From Naganishia liquefaciens (taxonomy: Eukaryota > Basidiomycota > Tremellomycetes > Filobasidiales > Filobasidiaceae): DNA of 64,000 bases. The stretch is from NCBI GenBank assembly GCA_013423385.1, contig BLZA01000028.1:124001-188000 (forward strand), given 5' to 3'. Below, one piece after another: positions 48,600 through 58,635 of this stretch. The notes under the pieces are model-generated. The model was given only the letters and a program-made list of their open reading frames with translations. It ran no database searches and was not told the origin of the DNA. Numbering within the stretch: the first letter of the stretch is position 1; each line of letters starts with the position of its first letter. A program made the translations under genes and the position numbers.

Positions 48600-49661
48600 A
48601 TGCACCTCAAATCGCCACCGGCAAATCTCATCACGCAATTATTGACGTCGTCCCGCGCCTCGCTCGCACGCACATCACTGCCTTACACATCGCTCGCACT
48701 CTCGCTCACATCTGTCTTGCTCCGTCATGGACTCGTCTCGTCGGTAACGCTGGGCACACCCGCGGCGCCGGAACCGCAGGCGTTTGAAGGTTTGCCGCCC
48801 GCGAGTAGGAGGTTATGGGTCACGTTGAAGCATCGGGAGGGGCAGCCCGTGCTGAGGAGGATGGAGTTGGTTAGCAAGGGGAGTAAGAGGGTTGTTGTGA
48901 CGAGGGATGAGCTGGGTAGGTTGTTGACGGGGAGAAGGGCGAAGAATGTGGCGGGCGTGGGAATGGGGGAGATTTTGGTGAGTCGAGGCAAACGAGCGAC
49001 CGAAGGGAGCGAGACTACCCCTCTCCTCGCGCGAAATGAGAATATCAGCGCCGCAGGCAAGGATTCTCCGAGGCTGTCGTAGGACGGCCGAGAATACCTC
49101 GGAGCGACCAAAGGGAGCGAGACTACCTTTCTCTTTCCAGCGAAACGAGACTACCTCTTGTCGAGCAAAGCGAAAGTACCCGTACCGGAGGCGAGATTGC
49201 AGACCGATCGCCTACAGCCTAACGCCAGTATCTTCCGAGCGTTCATGAGGATCAACTTGCTCGAAACAAGGCCTCGCGAGCACTGCGCAAATCGAGATGC
49301 CAAGACCACTCATGGATGACGGAGGGTTATCCATTTGCGGGAGTTAGCAAGAATTCCCGCGCTGCAGATAAGTCGCCTCATTTGATAAATACGGCATCGC
49401 AAGGATCCCGTCAAGCGCACTGAGTAGACGTCTCTAGACCTCTACGGTCGATTTGAGGCAGACCCTGGACTCGCTGGTCAGATCATGCGCAACTGGGCAA
49501 ACGCTTTGGCTATTCTTCCGATGTTTGGTAACGTCGGCGCTGACCGTTTGTCCGCACAGGTGATACGAGACGATCAGGGCAAGGGAGAGGAGCAGGTACT
49601 AGAAGGGTGGGAGGCATGGAGGAGGGGAAAGGGCGGAGAGGTGGTTTGCCGTGTAGGCTAG
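48600..49661 (+). CDS. MRPS8: Mitochondrial small-subunit ribosomal protein uS8m, 159 aa
   Basis: Component of the mitochondrial ribosome small subunit. Two exons, 48600-48977 and 49560-49661 (160 codons). The N-terminus has ANLITQLLTSSRASLARTSL and the uS8 core SVLLRHGLVSSV, RRLWVTLKHREGQPVLRRM, LVSKGSKRVVVTRDELGRLL and GVGMGEI. The second exon supplies the conserved C-terminal end GKGGEVVCRVG after GWEAWRRG. Without the 582-nt intron the frame would run into repetitive sequence and lose this end, so the spliced model is preferred. No separate targeting presequence is obvious; the basic, hydroxylated N-terminus may serve. Confidence 0.9.
48978..49559 (+). other. 582-nt intron in uS8m with an internal 26-bp repeat
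   Basis: The donor GTGAGT follows GGG GAG ATT TTG; the acceptor CGCACAG precedes GTGATACGAG. Inside, a 26-bp segment (GAGCGACCGAAGGGAGCGAG then ACTACC) at 48994-49019 is repeated with one mismatch at 49102-49127, and similarity continues for about 25 bp. A further GCGAAACGAGACTACC lies at 49140. An inverted repeat CCGAG-AATAC-CTCGG is at 49089-49103. No gene was recognised within. Confidence 0.82.
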
Positions 49662-50070
49662 ATCCGTCGAGTGTCATGCATATGGTGAATCCTGCGACCG
49701 CTCCAGCTTGCAGCGTTCTGAATTGCCGGTGAGACGGTGGGCGTGTTACTGTGAGCCTCTGGGCTGTTCGTACGATAGCCCTGGAGCCCATGAGCCTCGG
49801 AACTGGCTGAGCAATGAGCAAAGGATCTAAAACGAGCTTGAACGAGCTAGGTACAATAATAGATCCCGTCAATGGCGCGCCGATTTCCGCTCCAAAAACA
49901 GTCTAGAAATGCTAGAAATGACCTCTTGAAAAATGCATAATTCGGGATTTTGGACCAATAGTGGGCGCGTCGCGGCGACCTCCGTGCGATATCTCACTCG
50001 TTCATCATCCTCCCCGCGGACTTGTTCATCCTCCATCGCTTCCACGCCACTTGCACCGCTCACGCCCACG
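49662..50070. other. Intergenic region between uS8m and the SCYL2-type gene
   Basis: 409 bp between co-oriented genes. The frame of the downstream gene is open back to 49933 and an upstream ATG exists there, but the conserved protein starts at 50071. Nothing else was identified. Confidence 0.45.
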
Positions 50071-53000
50071 ATGGCAGCCAACATGCTCGCCGCAGCGACG
50101 TCCACCCTCGGCTACCTTGCAGGTGCCAAATCGTCCGCTCTCTCGGCGTACGCGATTCAAGGTGCAGGCGCGGGACATGCAGGACAGGGAGAGAGAGCGG
50201 TGAGGGTTGGGGTGTGGAAGGTGATGCGGGCAAAGCATAGGACGACGGGCAGGGAAGTTTCAGTCTGGGTCGGGGAGAAGAGGGCCGGGCCGGCGCAGGC
50301 GGAAGTGGTGGAAAGGATGAAGAGGGAGGTGAGTTGCGATTAGGACTGTGGTCTCGAGCGGAGCGAGCATTTGCATGAGCGGAACCAGCGTCAAGACTTC
50401 GTCGAGTGCAAAGACAAAGAGCGCGAATTGGAAGTGGAGACTGGAGCTATCGTCGAATGACCGAGTTCCCAAACTTTCGAGGTGACCAGGTGTTCCGGGA
50501 TAAGATAGCAGCCAGCAAAGCGAGCACCAGACCTGTGTACGCATTGGAGCCGAAGCCGGCACAGAAGGTCGACGAACGGACCTCAGTAGAGCAGTGTCCC
50601 TCCATCGGCGGTTTTAAAATGAAGCGAGGACACGCAAGACACTAGTGGAGAAGTTTGATGCGGTGTCGCTAGTACAGCCGCTCTATAACGAGCGATACAG
50701 ACTGGCATTCGAGACAGTGGTAGAATCGCTGCATGAGCTGGAACTCGGCATCAATCTGCTCACGCTCGCGGCATGAAGGGCGACAGATACTGCATATGAC
50801 CATCGTCTGCGAGAAAAGATGGCTATCTCGATATGACGAGAGATCAACGCTTGTCGCAATCAGTCGCCCGAATCATCCAAGAGAAAGCCTGCTCTCCTTC
50901 ATGTTGGGTCGCTGACGCCTATGTTCAGGCGACCTCTCTGTCTAAACTCCGCCATCCAGACCTCCTTCACATGATTGAACCGCTCGAGGAGACTCGATCC
51001 GAATTGACGTTTGTGACGGAGCCCATCGTCGATTCCCTCAACGGCGTCGTTCAGCGAATTATCGGGGACTCGAGAAACCGAAGGGGGGAAGAAGAATTGG
51101 ATGAGGTCGAGGTAGGTGCTTTCGACGAGCGCTGAGCAACTCTGACCTCTATTTGAACAGATTCAAAAGGGCCTATTGCAACTCGCCAGGGCGCTTGGGT
51201 TTTTACATACGCAGGCAAAACTGGTGCACTTGAACATCAACCCTGATGCGATATTGATCAATACCAAAGTGCGTAGCGGTCTTTCATCTCTGGCTTGTGC
51301 TAACGGGCTCGACAGGGCGATTGGAAACTCTCGGGATTGACGATGACGGCGGCGCTGGGAGGCCAAGGGGCCTCGGCAGCCTATGTGTATCCCGATTTCG
51401 ATTCCCGGCTGCCGCCTCAGGTGCAGTGGAAGTTTGATTACCTAGGTAAGTAGTAATAGACCTTTGTGTGCATAAGTGCTGACTCTAGTAGCCCCGGAGT
51501 ATGCCCTCGACTCTACCCTTTCGCCAGCAAACGATCTATATTCTCTAGGTTGCCTCCTTTATGCGGTTCATCTGGGCGGATCACCGCCTTTCAAGACGCA
51601 CAACTCGATGCAGGGACTACGAGAGTGCGTTGAGCGCGAACTCGTTACGGGCCGATGGAAAGGGGGCGCTAAATGGGCAGGGGCGAGCGCAGACTTGAAA
51701 GACCTGCTTGGAAAGCTCGTCACGCGATCGCCGCAAACGCGGATATCGCTCGCGAGCTTGGCATCGCATCCGTACTTTTCCTCGTTGGCCATCTCGACGC
51801 TCAATTTCCTCGATCCGACGAATTTTGCGAGCAAGTCGAGAGAGGAAAAGGCGACGTTTTTGAAAGGGCTTTTGAGAGTGCTTCCTGGCTTTTCCGAAAA
51901 ATTGCGTAGGAGGAAACTGCTGCCCGGGCTTCTCGATGAGGTGCGCAGAGACCGTGCGATCCCGGATGACACTGACACTCGGGCAGATGAAAGATCATTA
52001 TTTACTTCCTTTCTTGCTCCCCAACGTTTTCGAGATTTGCAAATCCGTATCGACGGAAGAATTTGCTGCTGTCTTGCCAAAACTACAACCCCTGTTCGCC
52101 TTGAGGGATTCTCCTCAAAACCTGATCGGTAAGTCGGTCGGCCGGGTTGTCAACGGCAGCTGACTGTTCTCTAGCGCTACTCGAAAGCCTTCCCCTATTC
52201 AAGGAAAAGACGACATCCCAGCAATTCAAGGATGGTATGTGCACGGAACCTCACTTGCGTCTCCGCTAACATCGAATAGACGTCATGCCTCTGATTTACA
52301 ACTCGCTCGAGTGCGAAAATCCTCCAGTTCAGGAAAAAGCGCTCAAAGCTATTCCCTCGTTCTGTGAGGCTTTACCTTATGACGTTCTCGAGCAAATCCT
52401 ACTCGTGAAAGTGGCCGTACGTCGGATGCGGGATTCTGTAACATTGTTCTAATCGCGCCACAGATCCTCTTTACGAAAACGCGGATATTGAGCGTCAAAG
52501 TCTGCACACTCGAGTGTTTTCTGGCCATGGTTCCGATTTTGACGCAGGTACGTCGACCCTCTGACTCATCTAGATAGCCGCGGCTTACATGGCGACAGAC
52601 CGTCTTGACGCAAAAACTGGTGCCCCTTCTTGCTAAGATCCGTACAAAAGGTCAGTCGTCCGGCGCATCTTGCTTGTCGATGCTGATCCACTCCCAGAAC
52701 CTTCGGTCATGGTCAGTTTGGCTTGTCACGCTCCGACGAAGCTGACTTCTCGCAGATGGCTACACTCAACGTTCATGAGGCGATGGGCATGAAAGTCGAC
52801 AGGGAGGCAGTGGCAGGACTCGTCTTGCCTCAGTTATGGATGATGTCGATGGGACCACGTAGGTCATGAGCAGCGTAGTGAATGATCGCTAATTCTTCAT
52901 ACAGTGCTGAGCGTTGATCAATTCAACAAATTCATGAGGTGAGAGAATCTGGTCCTATGTATGATATCTGCTGATTCGAGCAGCGTCATCAAATCTCTGG

Positions 53001-53809
53001 GAGCCCGTGTCGAGAGGGAGCATATCGAACACTTGCGCGCTGTCCGAAAAGCTGAAGCTCAGACGGCTTCTCTCGGTATGCAGAACACAGGCTGGGAGCT
53101 TGGCCACGAGTCAACCGAGGTAGACTTCGAGACGCTCGTCGGAAGAAGTTCGGCGAGTACCCCTCGGGGCGTCGAGAATGGAGCGAGCACGTCAATGCTG
53201 GATGATTGGGGCAATGACATGGATTGGCTCCAGCCAAAGGCGGATCCTGTGCCAGTACGTGAATGCCCGTGCCACAAGATCAAGCTGACCCTGCTGTAGT
53301 CTTTCAACGCACTCTCTGTACAGCCCACCCATGCGCCCAATCTCTCTCGAACATCGACCACGTCGAGCGCAAAACTCAAGGCGAGACCTGTACCGGCTTC
53401 GCGCTTTGACGCCACCGCTTTCCCCCCCGATCCGATATCGGTCGCCAGCATCCCTCCACCCGCAATTGCGCCTGTACCCGCTCCCACTCCCAGCACAATA
53501 CCGCCTTCATTAGCACCGATGGTGCCCAGTCCTCGTAATGCAGTGCCTGCACCCGTCTCGGGGCCGAACTACAACATCTCATTGGCGCCGCAGCCCGCAG
53601 CGCCATCCTACATGGTCAGCCCGGCATTTGGGACATCCAGCGGTCCCACTTGGCCAACGTCGGCCCCCGCGTTGACTCCGACCCTGCCAGTGTCCAAACC
53701 TGCACCGCCAGGATTCAGCTCGGGTGTTCTCCAACCCGATGTGAAGCCGTCTTGGAAACCAACGGCTAGCAAGACCGCAGATTGGGGTGACTTTGACCCA
53801 TTAAAGTAG
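50071..53809 (+). CDS. SCY1-like pseudokinase, SCYL2 type
   Basis: Membrane-trafficking adaptor of the SCYL2/CVAK104 kind, expected at Golgi and endosomes with clathrin. The pseudokinase domain opens with LGYLAGAKSSALSAYAIQG and continues through VWKVMRAKHRTTGREVSVWV, LSKLRHPDLLHMIEPLEETR and LTFVTEPIVDSL. The catalytic loop is degenerate (VHLNINPDAILI, no HRD), and the DFG position is LSGL, so it should be inactive. APEY and NDLYSLGCLLYAV follow. A HEAT-repeat region comes next (LLPFLLPNVFEICK, PLIYNSLECENPPVQEKALK, LSVDQFNKFMSVIKSLG). The tail is Pro/Ala/Ser-rich and ends WGDFDPLK, like adaptor-binding tails. It has about 13 exons. Exon 1 is 50071-50328, followed by a 600-nt intron. Confidence 0.93.
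50329..50928 (+). other. 600-nt intron in the SCYL2-type gene
   Basis: The donor GTGAGT follows ATG AAG AGG GAG and the acceptor TTCAG precedes GCGACCTCTCTG; both exons are in phase 0, and the join VVERMKREATSLSKLRHP matches the kinase N-lobe. The intron has open stretches on the plus strand, including one ending LELGINLLTLAA, but no recognised product. It is about twelve times the usual size. Confidence 0.82.
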
Positions 53810-53868
53810 TCTCGAGTTACACACAACATGCATTGATAGCATATATACATCGGCATCGCACCATGACC

Positions 53869-55434
53869 CTAATCTCTGCTCGCGGCCTCGGCCTTGCGCT
53901 TTTCTTCGGCATTGTACCACTGAAATGGGTGTCAGCCTGAAATCCCGAAGGCGTCAGAGCTCACTCACCTCCATCGTTCGCTTCAATCCCTCTTCCACAC
54001 CAACGATCGGTTCGTAACCCAACAGCCGCCTAGCCCTCTCCGCGTTGTAATACCTCTTTTGCGTCGCAAACTTGACCCTGAACCGTGTGAATCCCGCCTC
54101 CGTACCCCGGAGTTTGCTCCATGCCTCGGCCAAGGTGGCCAGCACGATCCCAACGCTCGCCGGCAGGGTAATTCTGCTCTCATTGACGTGACCCATCGAC
54201 TTCCAAATCTGACGCGCAAAGTCCCAAAAGTACATGGGTTCACAGTTGGTAATGAAGAATGCCTGGCCGGCGACTTGACAGTCTTGACTGATCGTTCGGT
54301 TGGGGCCCTCCTCGCCGTTGAAGACGGCTGCGAATTGATCCATCTTGGTGCGCAGGACGGGTCGGATATCGTGTTCCGTTTCATCCTTGACGTCTTTGCC
54401 CTGTTCGTACGCCTTTGCGGCGAGTTTCTCGGCCTCGGTAACGGAATCTGCGCTGGCACCCGCTGTCGACGGGCCGACGGGCTTGGCGCGAGAGGTGGGC
54501 ACCTTGTTTGCACCGGTGCTGAGGTAGATGTCTGGTAGAGGATAGGTGAACTCGTCCTCTGTGACGGCGAGGCCTAGGCGGTCTGCAGCAAGCAAGTGGG
54601 CGTGCGCGACGTTGCCGACGTAGGTCCAATCAAACAGATTGTCATTGTCGCCTATCTGGAACCGTGTTTGCCCGTTGGTGATGACGGACTTGAAGCCGGC
54701 CAGCTGTTGACGGTCGTACGGGCCAAAGATGCCGGCCGGGCGGAGCGCACATGTGCGCAGGAGACCTTGCTTTTCGGATTGGAGGGGTGCACCGTTGGCA
54801 TCGAGTACGAGGCGCTCGGCATCGGCCTTGGTCTTGTTGTACGCGTCGAGTGCTTCCTTGGGGATATCCAGTCGCTCGTCCACATCGACAAGATCTTCCG
54901 TTCCGTTGTAGACGACGCCGGCGCTCGAGGTGTAGACGAGTTTGGGCACGCCGTTGGATATGCAGCTTGCGATCACGTTGGACGTGCCGCGCACGTTGAC
55001 GGCTTCGTAGAGTGCTGCTGCTTGGCCGTGGATGGGAGATGCGGTGTGGATGACGACCGTGGCATTGCTCTGCGAATTGTGTCAGTGTGGGCTCATGGCA
55101 AGGGTCGAGATGACCGACTTTTTGTATCGCGTTGTTGATGTCATCGGGGAACGTAATGTCACCGGTGAAAAAGGTGACCGAGCTAAGGCGGGACATCAGC
55201 GGGGGAGAGATGACGACTTGGGATGTGACCTACTCATCGAAATGCCTCTGGACGAGATCAAACACCGAGACCGAGTTCTCTCCACGCGCGAGCAGTTGCT
55301 CGACGATATGCCGACCTGTCGACGACCGGGGACGATGAGCGCTTCGACGCGCTCGTGGCGCCACGGAACTTACCGAGGAATCCGCATCCTCCGACGACAA
55401 GGTAGTTTTCGTAGGTGGGCGACGAGGTGGCCAT
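53869..55434 (-). CDS. Erg26-like sterol-4-alpha-carboxylate 3-dehydrogenase (3-beta-HSD family)
   Basis: NAD(P)-dependent dehydrogenase of the short-chain superfamily, in ergosterol synthesis the C-4 demethylation step at the ER. Motifs: nucleotide-binding VVGGCGFLGRHIVEQLL (joined across the first intron, exon 1 is 55434-55374), TASPIHGQAAALY, LVYTSSAGVVYNG with the catalytic Ser, and Tyr/Lys in DAYNKTKADAERL. Then ALRPAGIFGPYDRQQ, FDWTYVGNVAHAHLLAADRL and QAFFITNCEPMYFWDF. Between the last two motifs lies an insertion of roughly 100 residues rich in Ala, Glu and Lys. The C-terminus is NAEEKRKAEAASRD. It could be the ERG26 ortholog or a paralog on another sterol-like substrate. It is convergent with the SCYL2-type gene and divergent from the CFIm25 gene. 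Confidence 0.88.
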
Positions 55435-55686
55435 GATGGAATGCGGATCGGAGCCGGGGCGAGTCTGTGTCTGTGCATGGATGGATAGGATAGCCCATCG
55501 AGTCGATATGTGCACTCGCAATGGAACGAGGAGCATCGGCCCGGGGACGCGCGTGCGGGGCACAAGGGGGCCATGTCCGCGCGTGTTTCAGCCCGGCGCC
55601 TACCTTACACTGGCGAGATTCATCACCCTCCCCCTTTGCGTGGTATCCTGCGTCCCGGTCGTTCACCCACTCATCCATCATCCACC

Positions 55687-56773
<1,087 letters not shown>

Positions 56774-57318
56774 AGGGCGGTGGATGACTGCTTCACTTAT
56801 AGAAACTCCTGTAGAAGGATCGCCTCGGACGGTTTAGCCCCCGTTCATCATATATCGTACATTGCATTGTCGCATGAATCAAAAAGCTATCTCACCAACT
56901 GGCCGAGATGAAAGTTGATGATACGGTGTACAGTGATGTCCCGACAATCGGCGCGAGACGCAAAACCTTGGTTGCAGCGCTACGTGATGCAGCTCCTTCC
57001 CTTATTGCGACCAAGCGGCACTCAAATCGACGTCACGAGCAGGAGAAAGTCCCGCTCCCTACATATTGTCTTCCTTCGTCCCCTCGATGCCATGTTTGAT
57101 TGAAACATAGGAGATGCCTGCGTTGATCGCAGAATTGCCCTGTCCGGCGTTGTTCCCGACTTGCCACGTGTTCACACGCGAAATATGCTTCCGCAGCAGC
57201 CAACTTGAGAATGGCATTCTTGTCAGCTTGCACCTATTTCGTCTCTAGCATTCAGGCAGATCCAGGCTCGCGCGTCCCCAACTGTTATCCATCAGTCATC
57301 ACTCAACTACCCCGCGAC
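56774..57318. other. Intergenic region, 545 bp
   Basis: This separates the co-oriented CFIm25 and TVP15-like genes. Two overlapping 60-codon frames near 56910-57100 look random. It should hold a terminator and a promoter, neither with a clear motif. Confidence 0.45.
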
Positions 57319-58050
57319 ATGGACCGATTCCGCGAAAACCCTACAGAGTTGCTACGGTACGTATCCCCGTCTCCTATCTTGCCTGGCTGGCACTGATGGC
57401 TCTGCCCGGAAGATTGGTGAACATGGGCGTTGGAGGATTCATGATCGCTGGAGCCGTCGGCAACCTGATCAAGCACTCGTTCTCCTCGATCATCATTGCG
57501 GCCTACATGATCATGTGAGTCCTTGGAATGCAGACATGTTTCCGCACTGACGCTTAGATCGTGGTAGTTTTGGTGCCGCAACCCTGGCAGTCGAGGTTCG
57601 AACACCTACTGAGGAGCAGAAGGTCATCATTCAGAGATATGCGAGCTTTATGCATTCCTTCTTGGGTCGCGGTGTCTGTGAGTACTAGACATGTCTAAGC
57701 TGCGCCGTGAACCGACCTGACCATTTCGTGCAGTTTACCTACTCGTGGGAATTCTGATGCTCAAGTAGATTTATACTCGGTCATTAACGTATCGAGACTA
57801 ACGTCCTGTCTTTATCAGCTACTATACCGTTCTATACATTGCCGGAAGTGTCGTCGGATTTGTTGGCCTGGTTTACATTGGACTGCATTTCATGCCCGTC
57901 ATCGAGCCTCCTTCGTGAGTTGCCGCCGCTCATTCGCACGTGTCATGTGACGGGGAGCTGATTTTCTCTGCAATCTCCAACAGGACTATGAGAGCCCCGC
58001 CGGCCGAGGCTGAAGCTGAGGGTCAGCCCGTCTGGCAGGCCTCTGCTTAG
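57319..58050 (+). CDS. TVP15-like Golgi membrane protein (COPI-associated family)
   Basis: Small integral membrane protein of the COPI-associated/TVP15 family, expected in late Golgi vesicles. The first exon (57319-57356) encodes MDRFRENPTELLR; the next starts at 57413 (LVNMGVGGFMIAG). Four hydrophobic segments are visible: GVGGFMIAGAVGNLI, SIIIAAYMIIFGAATLAVEV, FLGRGVFYLLVGILML and TVLYIAGSVVGFVGLVYIGL. The stretch RYASFMHSFLGRG between helices 2 and 3 is typical of the family. The C-terminus is short and Pro/Ala/Glu-rich. About five short introns are present; one small exon encodes only the end of helix 3. Function within trafficking is poorly defined in the family. Confidence 0.88.
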
Positions 58051-58635
58051 AAGGAAATTAGTGAACGAATTGTGTGCATTTGGAGTCTATGCATCATCGC
58101 AATTGTAAGATTCGTCTGTCGCAAGTGGTCGAGCATGTCGATCCGCCACAGTCGTGGCTCGTATTCCCTTTGTCATATCGTTGCTCGCGTCATAGATTGG
58201 TCGTCCGGTAGGAAAGATAGGATAGGCAGATGCACGAGTTCCAAACTCTTTTCGCGGTCAAGTATTCGGCACTCATAATATCGGTGTGAAAAACTGTGAA
58301 CGAGCAACCAGTGCTCACCCTGCTACAACCTCTGCTTGAATCATGGCCCGGCTGTGCCGATGTTAAATTCACTAAAAATGTCTTCGTTGTTGAGACCTGC
58401 CATTCCTCTTCTCGCCGCCTTTAAAGTCAAAGTAATGTACCTTGTAACGAAATGCTGAAGTGGTGGGAGATTTGGTCTGGTGTAGCATCCTCGAGTGCAA
58501 GTCGCTGAAAGCCAAATCTTTTCCGTTGTGATTCCGATCGAATTTCTGATCGCCTAGTCGATGACTGTCGGGTCCCGAGAAAGCCGTGCAGTAGCCTCAG
58601 AACAGATTGTGAATGGCGGTCTCGTAGAAGTCATG
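58051..58635. other. Convergent intergenic region, 585 bp
   Basis: This lies between two 3' ends. Short frames on both strands have no recognisable products. No repeats were seen. Confidence 0.45.

Noticed and set aside
48978-49082. uS8m ending in a divergent tail (read-through of the intron)
   Set aside because: The conserved end GGEVVCRV is encoded in phase at 49560-49661, behind a good acceptor.
50641-50777. Open stretch in the SCYL2-type intron ending LELGINLLTLAA, a possible extra exon
   Set aside because: Flanking exons join in phase into a complete kinase N-lobe without it, and I see no matching splice sites; left as a curiosity.
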